DNA of 64,000 bases, from assembly GCF_900167945.1 (NCBI RefSeq), contig NZ_FUZA01000007.1, positions 248,001 through 312,000 on the forward strand, in the 5' to 3' direction. This document shows, one piece after another, positions 1 through 8,749 of this stretch. The notes beneath the pieces were generated by a model, which worked only from the letters and a program-made list of their open reading frames with translations, was not told the DNA's origin and ran no database searches. The stretch is from Dyadobacter psychrophilus (lineage in GTDB: Bacteria > Bacteroidota > Bacteroidia > Cytophagales > Spirosomataceae). The first letter of the stretch is position 1. The number at the start of each line of letters is the position of its first letter. The position numbers were made by a program, and so were the translations under genes.

Positions 1-1
1 A

Positions 2-574
2 GGTGACTTGCGTACAGTAGATCAGGAAGGCTGGTTCTACACGACTTATTATACCAATGGTGACGGAGCGAAGTTCAACCTTGGTGCACCATATGTATTT
101 AAGCATTTCAACCAGACTGCATTGGGTGCTCCTGGCATCACAGCAACACGTAACAATAACCTGAACGTGAATCTGATACGCTATGCAGAAGTGTTGTTGA
201 TCTACGCAGAAGCACAAAACGAAGTTGGCGGCCCGAACGCCGAAGCTTACGCGGCTTACAAAAGAATCCGTGACCGCGCCAAGTTAACGACGCCTGCAAT
301 CGGAACATTCACACAGGCCACCTTCCGCGAAGCGGTTTGGAGAGAGCGTTGGTATGAATTCGCTTACGAAGGTATCACCTGGTTTGATATGGTTCGTTTG
401 CGTAAAGTGTTCAACGAAAAAACAAAAGGATTTGACAATTTCGTTGGTCACCTTAACTTGAACGTTGGCTCAGGTGTTCCTTTGCAGGAAAAACATCTAT
501 TGTTCCCATTGGGCATCCAGGAAATGAAAAACAACCCAGGCCTGACTCCTCAGAACCCAGGTTACGGTCAATAG
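2..574 (+). CDS. RagB/SusD family nutrient-uptake outer membrane protein, C-terminal part
   Basis: This is the C-terminal ~190 residues of a SusD-like lipoprotein; the frame is open to the window edge, so the true start lies upstream. SusD proteins sit on the cell surface and bind glycans or other nutrients for a partner SusC TonB-dependent transporter. Family hallmarks seen are the NLNVNLIRYAEVLLIYAEAQNE helix followed by the AYKRIRDRA segment, the RERWYEFAYEGITWFDMVRL segment, and an ending in LLFPLGIQEMKNNPGLTPQNPGY. The susC partner is expected just upstream. A hairpin terminator follows the stop, so this gene ends its operon. The substrate cannot be read from this fragment. Confidence 0.93.
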   Translation, partial: GDLRTVDQEGWFYTTYYTNGDGAKFNLGAPYVFKHFNQTALGAPGITATRNNNLNVNLIRYAEVLLIYAEAQNEVGGPNAEAYAAYKRIRDRAKLTTPAIGTFTQATFREAVWRERWYEFAYEGITWFDMVRLRKVFNEKTKGFDNFVGHLNLNVGSGVPLQEKHLLFPLGIQEMKNNPGLTPQNPGYGQ

Positions 575-591
575 TTAGCATAATTTTGTCG

Positions 592-625
592 AGAGCCGGT
601 CCAGTTTTGGGCCGGCTCTTTTTTT
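592..625 (+). terminator. Rho-independent terminator after the SusD gene
   Basis: A perfect 8-bp stem (592-599 with 612-619, AGAGCCGG/CCGGCTCT) is followed directly by a run of T (to 625). It lies 17 bp after the stop of the SusD gene. Confidence 0.85.
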
Positions 626-697
626 ATGCAATAAGGTAAAGTCCTCAGCGTAATATAAGTTAGATTTAAACATTCAAAACGGATAACCCAAAGGTTA

Positions 698-2764
698 ATG
701 ACGAGAAAATTACGCGAACATTGCTTTCAAATATTCCAGTGCGATCCGTTTGATTTTCGCTTTTTTTGCTTTGTCTTATTGCTCCTGTTTGCTGTTAACG
801 CAAATGCCCAGCTCACATTAACTACGCCAATCAACAACCAGATTGTCCAGCGCGATACCGCGGGTTCCGCACTCATCGCGATAACCGCTTATGCTTTCCA
901 ACCTTACACAAGCATTGAAGGACGCCTCACGCCAATAGAAGGTAATGTACATGAAGCAAAAACCTGGATTTTTGAGGAAGAACAACTCCGCCAGGGATTT
1001 CTGACCGCCTCAATTAGCGCAGAAACGGGCTGGTATAAGCTGAAAATAACGGCTGTTTCGCCAAATGGAAACATTGATTCTGTTTCCATTGATCGGGTCG
1101 GCGTGGGCGAAGTTTTTCTTGTGGCGGGTAATTCCAATGCGATGGGCCTGCCGGGGTTGGGCGCAAAAAGTGCTTCAAATCAGGTGGTTTCCATTAATGC
1201 TGTAAACAAGGCGCTGAATGCTGAAAATATTACGGTTGCGCCCGACGAGCCTATGCCGCAGTTGAATTTTAGTGTTTTGGAAAAAGACAACTTCATTTTT
1301 CCCTCGGGAGAAACGGCCTGGTACTGGGGTGAATTAGGTGATTTGATATCAAAAAGGCTGAAAACCCCAGTCCTGTTTTTCAATGCAGCCTGGGCGGCGG
1401 CTAATTCAGACAGTTACCGGGATGCAGCCACAGGCAAGGACGCATTTAATCCTTATGTTGGAAAGTTTTGGCCAAACAGACAGCCCTATTCGAACATTGT
1501 AAACACAATCCGACATTTAAATTCAAGTCTTGGCATTCGTGCGGTGCTTTGGTCACACGGGGAAAATGACGCGCAGCTGAAATTCACTGAACAAAATTAT
1601 TTCAACAACATCCAGACATTAATTACAAATGCCAGGGCCGATGCGGGTTACAATGTGCCTTGGGTCATAGCCAGGAATTCGGCCAGCAATATTATTAAAG
1701 ATCCCTATTTACCGGTTATCAATGCGCAAAACAGGCTTTCATCACTCAAAGGTTTCAACACATTTCCCGGTCCGAATTTGGACACCATTCAAATTCCAAG
1801 ACCTGTTTCCGAACATTTCGAAAATGTGCCGGGCGGCATTCAGGGATTAACATTAGCGGCCTCAGCATGGAATCGGGCGTTAACCGATTCTCTTTTAAAA
1901 AAAATCATCCCTGTTCAACCCGATAACTACATTCACACTGGCATTGTGCCTTCCACGGCTTTTCCGGGTTCGTCTTTTTACATTGGTTACAAAATCAATG
2001 GAGGTGATGAAAATGGGCTTGCTTTACGCGCAGAATTGTTTGACGGAAGCGGAAAATTTGTTGACACAGTCGGCATAGGGAGTGAAAACCCTTTGCTTGT
2101 TAAACTTCCTACCGATCTGCCCAATGGGCAATACAGCATCCGGCTCGCAGGCACATCGCCTAATCTTGCAGGCAGCACTTCCTCAATGTTTTATGTAAAT
2201 AATGCCTACAAGTCGGTACAAGTTGTGAACACGATCAGTGCAGTCAAACGGAATCAGACCATTGACCTGAGGTGGTTAATAGCCACCAACCCTGGTATGC
2301 AGCGGATGGTTCTGGAAAAAACGACAAATGGGGACGTTTACACCGATTTACAACAATATAATGTTCCCGACAACGGCAAAAGCTCAGGTATTTACGCTTT
2401 CACCGACTCGGATCCGGACGCAAAGATCATTTTTTACCGCGTCAGAATGGAGTATGGAGATGGCACGTTTTCTTATTCGCCGATCGTCACCATTTTGGAG
2501 CCGGGCGCATTGCCACGGCTTACTGCCTTCCCTAATCCAGTTACAAGGCAGGCGTTTTATCTGGAAACCGATACAGCGGCTCCTACTCCTCAACTTTCCC
2601 TGTTCGACGTCTCGGGAAGTGCGCATCCGTTGTTTGTTTCCGACAGGGAAATCATTGGTTTATTATCCGTCCGCCCGATCTATCCATTGCCCGCAGGCGT
2701 CTATATACTGCGCATTGTTACGGAAACAGGCACAAGTACACAGCGAATGACATTTATGGATTAA
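698..2764 (+). CDS. Secreted SGNH/sialate O-acetylesterase-like protein with type IX sorting domain
   Basis: A 688-residue protein with a signal peptide (hydrophobic core about 22-34, cleavage after ANA near 37). Residues about 135-390 resemble the SASA (DUF303) SGNH carbohydrate-esterase domain: a nucleophile block GNSN (Ser146) in place of the usual GQSN, a WSHGEND block (285-291) in place of WxQGExD, and a late His (SEHF, His373). The usual Asp two or three residues before that His is absent (Glu372 adjacent). A beta-sandwich region follows, and residues about 605-688 form a type IX sorting domain (FPNP motif, ending in PAGVYILRI). It is probably exported through the PorU/PorV route found later in this window. 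Substrate and activity are unproven. It stands alone after a terminator. Confidence 0.78.
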   Translation: MTRKLREHCFQIFQCDPFDFRFFCFVLLLLFAVNANAQLTLTTPINNQIVQRDTAGSALIAITAYAFQPYTSIEGRLTPIEGNVHEAKTWIFEEEQLRQGFLTASISAETGWYKLKITAVSPNGNIDSVSIDRVGVGEVFLVAGNSNAMGLPGLGAKSASNQVVSINAVNKALNAENITVAPDEPMPQLNFSVLEKDNFIFPSGETAWYWGELGDLISKRLKTPVLFFNAAWAAANSDSYRDAATGKDAFNPYVGKFWPNRQPYSNIVNTIRHLNSSLGIRAVLWSHGENDAQLKFTEQNYFNNIQTLITNARADAGYNVPWVIARNSASNIIKDPYLPVINAQNRLSSLKGFNTFPGPNLDTIQIPRPVSEHFENVPGGIQGLTLAASAWNRALTDSLLKKIIPVQPDNYIHTGIVPSTAFPGSSFYIGYKINGGDENGLALRAELFDGSGKFVDTVGIGSENPLLVKLPTDLPNGQYSIRLAGTSPNLAGSTSSMFYVNNAYKSVQVVNTISAVKRNQTIDLRWLIATNPGMQRMVLEKTTNGDVYTDLQQYNVPDNGKSSGIYAFTDSDPDAKIIFYRVRMEYGDGTFSYSPIVTILEPGALPRLTAFPNPVTRQAFYLETDTAAPTPQLSLFDVSGSAHPLFVSDREIIGLLSVRPIYPLPAGVYILRIVTETGTSTQRMTFMD

Positions 2765-2842
2765 AACCGTGAAAGCCAATACATTCCAACGATTTGATCC
2801 ATATTCGTGTCAATCCGGATAGCAACCTAAGCCCTGACTGCT

Positions 2843-3850
2843 ATGAGATTTTCTACATTGATTATTGCTTTACTGCTGTTGTTCAGCTCTTGCAAAAAGG
2901 ACTCAGCCGACGTTGCGCCAGACGGCCGCAGATTTTCCGAGATCATATTAAAAGATTATTTCATTAACAGCATCGCATTTGATAAAAATGGCATTGCCTG
3001 GCTCGGAACATCCAAGCACGGGCTGATCAGATATGATGGAAAGTCGGCCAGTATCTTCAATTCTTCCAATTCTATTCTTACGGATGCAGCCATTATGGCC
3101 TTGGCTGTGGACAAGGGAAACAATATCTGGATTGGCAGCGATGACCTGATCAAATACGACGGATCAAAATTCACCAGATATGAAGCGCGTCAATTCGGCT
3201 TCCCTAAAAATGCCGTTCGCTCGGTAGCGGTCGATGCCGATGATAACATTTGGTTTTCGTGCAGCAGTTATCAGTCGGGTGGACTGGTAAAATATGATGG
3301 CTCTGCATTCAAAACATTCACCCCTGCGAATTCAAAGCTACCCGGAAATATGGTGCAAAGCATTGTGATCGACCAATCCAATCATGCTTGGGTGGCGATC
3401 AACGACGGCATTGAAGAAGTTTCGCTGGCAAGGATTAATGCTGATAACTCGGTCTCTGTGGCCGGTTCGAAGGAACTGGGTTTCAAACCGTACTATTTTG
3501 GTAACATTGTCGTCAATAACAGCAATGAATTATTGGGATCGATCGATTACAGTTTGTCGAGTTTAATGATTGCGGGAAGACCTCAGATTTTTAAATTCAA
3601 TGGCAGCAAAGCACGAATCCTAAACCTGCCTGATGAGGAGAATGTACAGTATTACACGCATCGAATCTTCTCAGCCAAGAACGGAAATCTGTGGGTGTCA
3701 TTTTTCGGTACTGACAAAGAATGCGGAATTTTCGACGGCAAAAATTGGACATTTCCTAAGCTGGGAACGAGCGGGATTTTTGCATTTGCCGAAAGCCCCA
3801 ACGGCGAAATGTGGCTGGGAACAGGGGAAGGTGTTTATATTTTGAAATAA
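2843..3850 (+). CDS. Beta-propeller lipoprotein with Reg_prop-type repeats
   Basis: A 335-residue protein with a lipoprotein signal (SSC, Cys17) and a charged KKDSAD segment after the cysteine. The body is built of repeats of the type DxxxNxWxGT...GLxxYDG (for example near residues 47-70, 91-110 and 131-155), which are the two-component-regulator propeller repeats also found in hybrid sensors. No kinase or DNA-binding domain is attached, so this is a free-standing propeller on the envelope, possibly for ligand binding or protein contact. It starts 78 bp after the esterase-like gene. Function unknown. Confidence 0.75.
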   Translation: MRFSTLIIALLLLFSSCKKDSADVAPDGRRFSEIILKDYFINSIAFDKNGIAWLGTSKHGLIRYDGKSASIFNSSNSILTDAAIMALAVDKGNNIWIGSDDLIKYDGSKFTRYEARQFGFPKNAVRSVAVDADDNIWFSCSSYQSGGLVKYDGSAFKTFTPANSKLPGNMVQSIVIDQSNHAWVAINDGIEEVSLARINADNSVSVAGSKELGFKPYYFGNIVVNNSNELLGSIDYSLSSLMIAGRPQIFKFNGSKARILNLPDEENVQYYTHRIFSAKNGNLWVSFFGTDKECGIFDGKNWTFPKLGTSGIFAFAESPNGEMWLGTGEGVYILK

Positions 3851-3878
3851 AAAAAGGCAAGCACTTTCGCGCTTGCCT
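3844..3878 (-). terminator. Rho-independent terminator, minus strand
   Basis: An 8-bp perfect stem (3855-3862 with 3871-3878, AGGCAAGC/GCTTGCCT). The T-run is on the minus strand (A-run at 3848-3855 on plus), so it best serves the minus-strand gene ending at 3959. It may also stop the plus-strand propeller gene, whose stop it abuts. Confidence 0.7.
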
Positions 3879-3883
3879 CTCAT

Positions 3884-3958
3884 TGTCATGTTAGGAGCAG
3901 CCCAAACGTGTCATGTTAGGAGCAGTCCAAACGTGTCATGTTGAGCGAAGTCGAAACA
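3884..3958. repeat. Three tandem 25-bp repeats
   Basis: Units at 3884-3908, 3909-3933 and 3934-3958 all begin TGTCATGTT. The first two differ at one position; the third has GAGCGAAGTCGAAAC instead of AGGAGCAGYCCAAAC. The third unit is the kind of intergenic TCATGTTGAGCGAAGTCGAAAC element I recall from many Bacteroidota genomes. The array directly abuts the stop codon of the minus-strand AIM24-like gene. Confidence 0.75.
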
Positions 3959-4738
3959 TCAACCTTCAAACATTCTCCCCAATCCACCAATTACAGAACC
4001 GCTTTCTTTATTCGCATTCGGACCGCCGACAGATAGTCGTTGGATCAATTTAGAAATTGGCATCGACTGAATCCAGCATCGCCCGGTTCCGCGAAGTGTA
4101 GCCAGGAACATTCCTTCTCCACCGAACACCATTGATTTTAATCCGCCGGAACGCTGAATGTCGAAGCTCAGTGACTGTTCAAAAGCAACCACGCAGCCTG
4201 TGTCTATGCGAATGGATTCATTATTTAACTGGCGCTCCATCACTACACCACCGGCATGTACGAAAGCCATTCCGTCGCCTTTGATTTTTTGTAAAATGAA
4301 ACCTTCGCCTCCAAATAAGCCCGATCCAAAACGCTGGTTGAAGTGGATTTTCATGCTGGTTCCCATCGCAGCGCAAAGGAAGCCGTCTTTCTGAACGATC
4401 AGCTCATTTCCGTAGATTTTGGAAAGGTCAATCGGCATCACGGTCCCCGGGTAAGGGGCTGCAAATGCTACTTTTTTCTTGCCATAACCCCTGTTTGTAA
4501 AGTGGGTCATGAAAAGCGATTCGCCCGTGATCAGGCGCGTTCCTGCCTGGAAAATCTTGCCCATAATGCTCTGGTTCGCTTCGGATCCATCACCCATTTT
4601 GGTCTGAAATTCGATGCCGTCTTCCATGAATAGCATTGCACCCGCTTCCGCGATCACGGTTTCGTTTGGATCCAGCTCAATTTCTACGACCTGGATATCG
4701 TCGCCAATAATTTTGTAATCAATTTCGTGTGAGATCAT
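3959..4738 (-). CDS. TIGR00266/AIM24 family protein
   Basis: A 259-residue protein of the AIM24 (DUF124, TIGR00266) family: an all-beta fold with many glycine turns ([12 protein letters not shown] near the N-terminus, [10 protein letters not shown] in the middle, [12 protein letters not shown] and [11 protein letters not shown] near the C-terminus). There is no signal peptide, so it is cytosolic. The biochemical role of bacterial members is not established; the name comes from a mitochondrial homologue. Full length for the family. It is the last minus-strand gene before the 3.85 kb terminator. Confidence 0.88.
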   Translation of the reverse strand: MISHEIDYKIIGDDIQVVEIELDPNETVIAEAGAMLFMEDGIEFQTKMGDGSEANQSIMGKIFQAGTRLITGESLFMTHFTNRGYGKKKVAFAAPYPGTVMPIDLSKIYGNELIVQKDGFLCAAMGTSMKIHFNQRFGSGLFGGEGFILQKIKGDGMAFVHAGGVVMERQLNNESIRIDTGCVVAFEQSLSFDIQRSGGLKSMVFGGEGMFLATLRGTGRCWIQSMPISKLIQRLSVGGPNANKESGSVIGGLGRMFEG

Positions 4739-4789
4739 CTTTGCGTAAAAGGTTTATTTGATAGTAAGTTGAACTGCAATGACCACTTG

Positions 4790-5044
4790 CTACTCTTCTT
4801 CCTCCTCCTCTTCCTCGCTTGTTTTCTTCTTTTTGCGGGTTTTACGGCCTGGGATATCCTCCCGGTCGCGGAGCTTTTTGTCATCCACATTTTTGTTCAG
4901 AAATTCATTGATACGATCCATATCAAAGCTCGTCGTGATCTCTCCGAAAGAATTAATCTGAATGTCAAAACCGTCCAGGTCTTTATGAACTCTCGGCTTT
5001 TCCGCAGCCGGCTTGGTCGTATCGGTTTGTTTTTTCTTAGCCAT
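4790..5044 (-). CDS. Small hypothetical protein with lysine-rich ends and poly-glutamate tail
   Basis: An 84-residue protein starting at MAKKKQ; the frame is open 11 codons further upstream, but this ATG gives the natural start. The N-terminus is basic, the middle (HKDLDGFDIQINSFGEI through DMDRINEFLNKNVDDKKLRDRED) looks folded, and it ends with a basic stretch and then an uninterrupted acidic run of eight glutamates. No family recognised. The conserved-looking middle and codon use suggest a real gene, possibly one making charge contacts with RNA or protein. It lies between gltX and the AIM24-like gene on the same strand. Confidence 0.6.
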   Translation of the reverse strand: MAKKKQTDTTKPAAEKPRVHKDLDGFDIQINSFGEITTSFDMDRINEFLNKNVDDKKLRDREDIPGRKTRKKKKTSEEEEEEEE

Positions 5045-5100
5045 GTGTTTGAAAGCAATTCGCCGCAAAGCGGTCATTTCGATTGATTACTAAATTATGG

Positions 5101-5115
5101 AACCGGATTCCGGTT
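5101..5115. other. Short perfect hairpin downstream of gltX
   Basis: AACCGG (5101-5106) and CCGGTT (5110-5115) form a 6-bp stem with a 3-nt loop, 35 bp after the gltX stop on the minus strand. Neither strand has a T-run, so it may only be a weak terminator or an mRNA 3' end structure. Confidence 0.3.
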
Positions 5116-5149
5116 ACCAACTCAATTTGATCCAACGGTCATATCACAA

Positions 5150-6700
5150 CTATGCCAGGCGAATTTGAGCCGGTAAACGGGTTAATGCATTATCGAGTCG
5201 TGTTATAACCTCGTCTTTTCCCAGGATTTCCATGGTCACCATCAAGTCTGGCCCGTGCCCTTCGCCTGTAAGCGCAAGGCGCAGTGCCTGCATGATCTTG
5301 CCCATTTTTATACCAAGCGTTTCCATAGTTGCTGCAAGGTTTTCCTTGATGTTATGGGCCGTAAATTCACCTTCAAAAGCCACCAGAGAATCCTTAAAAC
5401 CTGAAATGGCGCTCACAGCCTGCTCATCCCATTTTTTCAAAACCAATTCCTGATCGTAGGTTTCGGGTGTATTGAATAAAAAGCTGGATTCACTTACAAT
5501 CTCCTTCACAAAGTGAACGCGGTCTTTCAGCAAGAACACGATCTGCGCTACCTGCTCATCGGTAACATTGATTTTTTGTTTTTCAAAAAGTGGTTTTGCC
5601 TGTGCAATCAGCCTCGCATCGTCCAGGTTTTTAAGATATTGCTGATTAAACCAGTTTGCTTTCTGAATGTCAAAACGAGCCCCGGCTTTGTGCACGCGCT
5701 CGAAACTGAATGCCGCGATCAGCTCTTCCATATTGAAAAGTTCCTGCTCGGTTCCAGCATTCCAGCCTAACAACGCGAGGAAATTTGCTGTTGCGTCTGC
5801 AAAATAACCTTCTTCCCGAAAACCTTTGGCTTTGTCCCCTGTGTTGGGATCAGTCCATTCAAGTGGGAAAATCGGGAAGCCTCCCAGGTCTGCATCGCGC
5901 TTGGATAACTTGCCGTTTCCGTCTGGTTTCAATAATAACGGAAGGTGCGCAAACTGCGGCATGGTGCTTTCCCAACCTAAATATCTGTATAGCAAAACGT
6001 GCAATGGAGCAGATGGAAGCCATTCTTCACCACGGATCACGTGTGTTATGCCCATCAAATGGTCATCCACAATGTTGGCCAAATGGTAAGTCGGCATGCC
6101 ATCTGATTTTAAAAGCACTTTATCATCAATTTGCGAGGAATGCACGACAACCCAGCCGCGGATGAGGTCATTGAAACGAATGTCTTCCTTCGGCATGATC
6201 TTCATCCGGATCACATAGGCTTCGCCACTTTCCAGTCTGGATTTGGTTTCTTCGGCCGATAATGTCAGTGAATTCGTCATTTCCATGCGCGTGATCGCAT
6301 TGTATTGCGCAGCCGCAACTTTGGCAGCTTCAAGGCGTTTCCGCATAGCGTCCAGTTCCTCAGCCGTATCAAAAGCGTAATATGCTTTTCCCTCAGCAAC
6401 AAGTCTCTCGGCATATTCACGATACATTTCTTTCCTTTCCGACTGGCGGTAAGGGGCGTGCGGGCCGCCTTGCTGCGGGCCTTCATCAATGGTTATTCCC
6501 AGCCATTGCAATGCTTCCAATATATATTCTTCCGCACCGGGAACGTAGCGGTTTTGGTCTGTATCTTCAATGCGAAGCAACATTTGGCCACCCTGCTGGC
6601 GTGCAAACAAATAGTTATACAAGGCAGTGCGGACACCGCCTGCGTGCAGCGGGCCGGTCGGGCTGGGGGCAAATCTTACCCGGACAGGTTTATTATTCAT
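5150..6700 (-). CDS. gltX: Glutamyl-tRNA synthetase
   Basis: A 516-residue class I aminoacyl-tRNA synthetase that charges tRNA-Glu with glutamate in the cytosol. The HIGH-type motif appears as PSPTGPLHAGG (residues 12-22), with RIEDTDQNR after it, and the KMSKS motif is GKLSKRD (Lys264-Arg268). The C-terminal anticodon-binding half follows. Length and motifs fit a full functional enzyme. The start MNNKPVRVRFAPSPTG is typical. It is followed on the same strand by a small hypothetical gene and preceded by ridA. Confidence 0.97.
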   Translation of the reverse strand: MNNKPVRVRFAPSPTGPLHAGGVRTALYNYLFARQQGGQMLLRIEDTDQNRYVPGAEEYILEALQWLGITIDEGPQQGGPHAPYRQSERKEMYREYAERLVAEGKAYYAFDTAEELDAMRKRLEAAKVAAAQYNAITRMEMTNSLTLSAEETKSRLESGEAYVIRMKIMPKEDIRFNDLIRGWVVVHSSQIDDKVLLKSDGMPTYHLANIVDDHLMGITHVIRGEEWLPSAPLHVLLYRYLGWESTMPQFAHLPLLLKPDGNGKLSKRDADLGGFPIFPLEWTDPNTGDKAKGFREEGYFADATANFLALLGWNAGTEQELFNMEELIAAFSFERVHKAGARFDIQKANWFNQQYLKNLDDARLIAQAKPLFEKQKINVTDEQVAQIVFLLKDRVHFVKEIVSESSFLFNTPETYDQELVLKKWDEQAVSAISGFKDSLVAFEGEFTAHNIKENLAATMETLGIKMGKIMQALRLALTGEGHGPDLMVTMEILGKDEVITRLDNALTRLPAQIRLA

Positions 6701-6731
6701 AATCTAAAATTTACTGGATAACTCTTGCGTC

Positions 6732-7097
6732 CTACTCGACCGCAACAACTGATATTTCAACATTCACGTCCTTAGGCAGGCGTGCAACCTGCACTGTTTC
6801 ACGGGCAGGAGGTTCTTTGGTAAAAAAGCTGCCATAAACCTCATTTACAGCCGCAAAGTCGTTCATATCTTTCAGGAAAATCGTTGACTTCACTACATTC
6901 TGGAAGCCTAATTTGGCGGCGCCGAGAATGTGCCCGATGTTCTGCATAACAATCCCGGTTTCGGCTTTAATGTCGCCTGATTTGGCAAGCTCGGCTGCGA
7001 TCTGGCCTGAAACGTAAAGGGTTCCGTTTATTTTAACGGCCTGGCTGTATGGCCCGATCGGAGCAGGCGCTTTATCTGAAAAAATGATCTCTTTTGG
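6732..7097 (-). CDS. ridA: RidA family 2-iminobutanoate/2-iminopropanoate deaminase
   Basis: A 121-residue protein from the start MPKEIIF; a further 12 codons are open upstream but do not belong to the family. RidA hydrolyses reactive enamine/imine intermediates formed by PLP enzymes such as threonine dehydratase. Family signatures seen: GPYSQAV (16-22), LYVSGQI (28-34), and the substrate-carboxylate-binding Arg100 in PPARETVQVARLPKDVNVEI. Cytosolic trimer in known members. It lies between gltX and a thioesterase gene on the same strand. Confidence 0.92.
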   Translation of the reverse strand, partial: PKEIIFSDKAPAPIGPYSQAVKINGTLYVSGQIAAELAKSGDIKAETGIVMQNIGHILGAAKLGFQNVVKSTIFLKDMNDFAAVNEVYGSFFTKEPPARETVQVARLPKDVNVEISVVAVE

Positions 7098-7154
7098 CAT
7101 AAGCTGAATGTATTTATGCCGTAAAAATACCAAAAATATAGTAGTAAGCCTGAC

Positions 7155-7673
7155 TTATGTTACCTGAAAAAGTGCTTTCAGTTCGGTCGCATCCGCAGGG
7201 CTCATACGGCCGGCCAGGACAAGGCGCAACTGTCGGCGGCGAAGCGCGCTCAGATACAATTCATTTTCTTCTGGCGTCTGCGGTTCCAGGTGCGGGACTT
7301 CAATAGGGCGGCCGTTTTGATCCACGGCTACGAAAGTGTAAAAAGCGCGGTTTGTGCTCACACGCTGACCGGCAGGAATGTCCTCAGCCCAAACTTCCAG
7401 GAAAACTTCCATGGATGAGTTAAATGCGCGGGTTACTTTGGCCTGCATGGTCACAATGTTCCCCAGCTTGATGGGTTCGGTAAACGAAACATTATCAACG
7501 GAAGCAGTCACAACAATGCGGTTCGAATGTTTTTGCGCGGCGATGGCAGCACAAATGTCCATCCAATGTAAAAGCCTGCCTCCCATCAGATTATTCAATG
7601 TATTTGTATCATTGGGAAGCACCATTTCGGTCATGGTAACCTCTGACTGATGAGGATGTTTTGGCTTTAACAT
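7155..7673 (-). CDS. Acyl-CoA thioesterase (hotdog fold, YciA/BFIT type)
   Basis: A 172-residue cytosolic hotdog-fold thioesterase. The N-terminal block SEVTMTEMVLPNDTNTLNNLMGG followed by RLLHWMD is the family signature, with the Asn/Asp residues that act in catalysis in homologues, then VDNVSFTEPIKLGNIV and the TFVAVDQNGRP strand. It hydrolyses acyl-CoA to free acid and CoA; chain-length preference cannot be read. It sits 57 bp upstream of ridA on the same strand. Confidence 0.9.
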   Translation of the reverse strand: MLKPKHPHQSEVTMTEMVLPNDTNTLNNLMGGRLLHWMDICAAIAAQKHSNRIVVTASVDNVSFTEPIKLGNIVTMQAKVTRAFNSSMEVFLEVWAEDIPAGQRVSTNRAFYTFVAVDQNGRPIEVPHLEPQTPEENELYLSALRRRQLRLVLAGRMSPADATELKALFQVT

Positions 7674-7692
7674 ATGTAAATATTGATTTGTA

Positions 7693-8550
7693 TTAAAATT
7701 TGGGACAACGCGTTTTCCTGCGCTCTAATGCCTGCATTCTGTTCCCGATCAGATAAGTTGCGCGCACTTGAAAGAACAAGTAACTGTCCTTGCTTTTGGC
7801 GCTTCCGCGGTTCCAGCCGGGTTGCCTGGGCTCCAAACCGATTTCGGGCGAGCGGTCGGATAACCTTCTGGCCAAATCGCTCGGTAGCTGGTCGGGATTG
7901 GGATAGACTGTGCTGACGTCGTCCAGATAATCGGAATTGAGGAAGTTGTTGCAAAGCTCTGCGCCCAGGCTCAGTCGTTCGGTAGTTTTGATGGAAACAC
8001 CAATTCCGGCCGTAAAAACCAGTGGTAAACGCTTGTATTTGACACTTTCTGTGGTTAATGGTGCGAGGCTATGCCATTTGCCGTCGATCTTCGCTTTGGG
8101 ATTTAATAATGTAAACCCTACTCCTCCAAAAAGATAGGGATTAACACGGGCCTGACTATTGAAAGAGAATAAATCTGCTTGTATTCCCAGGTTAATGTCG
8201 GGATTAAATGTTTTGAAAGAAAGGTTATTCTGCGCGTTTTTGGAATATTTCTGATCGGCTGAAACCTGATAAAACCTGAGTTCCCCACGAGCGCTTACGT
8301 GCTCTGTCAGTCTGTAAAGTCCGCCCAAAGAAATGGATGGCCCTAATCCCAAATGCTTCATATTAACCCCATCCGTCAGGTCACCCATGTAATAGGCCAC
8401 GCCAACGCCGGCAGTTACACTCATCACGCCAAATGGATTGACGTATTTCCCGGACTTGTTTTGCGCTGTGACTTTTAATGTACCCAGAAACGCGAGAATC
8501 AGGATAAATGCTTTTGCAAGAGCATATTTTGAGGCACACTTACTTCTCAT
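7693..8550 (-). CDS. Outer membrane beta-barrel protein, DUF6089-like
   Basis: A 285-residue protein with a signal peptide (core about 10-26, cleavage at VTAQ). Alternating amphipathic strands (AGVGVAYYMGDL, ARGELRFYQVSAD, LGIQADLFSFN, NPYLFGGVGFTLLNPKA, FTAGIGVSIK) and the C-terminal aromatic residue (Phe285) indicate an outer-membrane barrel. The YYMGDL opening, the PYLFGGVG block and the AELCNNFLNSDYLDDVS turn resemble DUF6089 proteins. Role unknown; it could be structural. It stands 19 bp upstream of the thioesterase gene on the same strand. Confidence 0.75.
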   Translation of the reverse strand: MRSKCASKYALAKAFILILAFLGTLKVTAQNKSGKYVNPFGVMSVTAGVGVAYYMGDLTDGVNMKHLGLGPSISLGGLYRLTEHVSARGELRFYQVSADQKYSKNAQNNLSFKTFNPDINLGIQADLFSFNSQARVNPYLFGGVGFTLLNPKAKIDGKWHSLAPLTTESVKYKRLPLVFTAGIGVSIKTTERLSLGAELCNNFLNSDYLDDVSTVYPNPDQLPSDLARRLSDRSPEIGLEPRQPGWNRGSAKSKDSYLFFQVRATYLIGNRMQALERRKTRCPKF

Positions 8551-8689
8551 TTTCCTTTTGTAAAAGTTTTTGATCTGATGAATTGTCGTTTTATTTCAAA
8601 AACACAAATGCACTTATGAAGGATTATAGAGAGGGTAAAGTCTGTAAATATATTACTCTTAACCTAATTTGTTACTTTTTTCACTGATC

Positions 8690-8724
8690 TTAGAAAAACA
8701 AAAAGCCGGACAAAGCCGGCTTTT
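8690..8724 (-). terminator. Rho-independent terminator of the padR-PspC-DUF2807 cassette
   Basis: A 9-bp perfect stem (8701-8709 with 8716-8724, AAAAGCCGG/CCGGCTTTT). Read on the minus strand it runs into a T-rich tract (A-rich 8694-8704 on plus). It lies 26 bp after the last gene of the cassette. Confidence 0.8.
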
Positions 8725-8749
8725 ATGCAAATGATATGGGGTGCTTATG

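Noticed and set aside
3884-3958. Possible CRISPR array from three 25-bp repeats
   Set aside because: The units are directly adjacent with no spacers, and no cas genes are nearby.
7667-7954. An extra minus-strand frame overlapping the 3' end of the outer-membrane barrel gene
   Set aside because: It lies in another frame of a well-supported barrel gene and has an arginine/glutamine-rich composition typical of a shadow.
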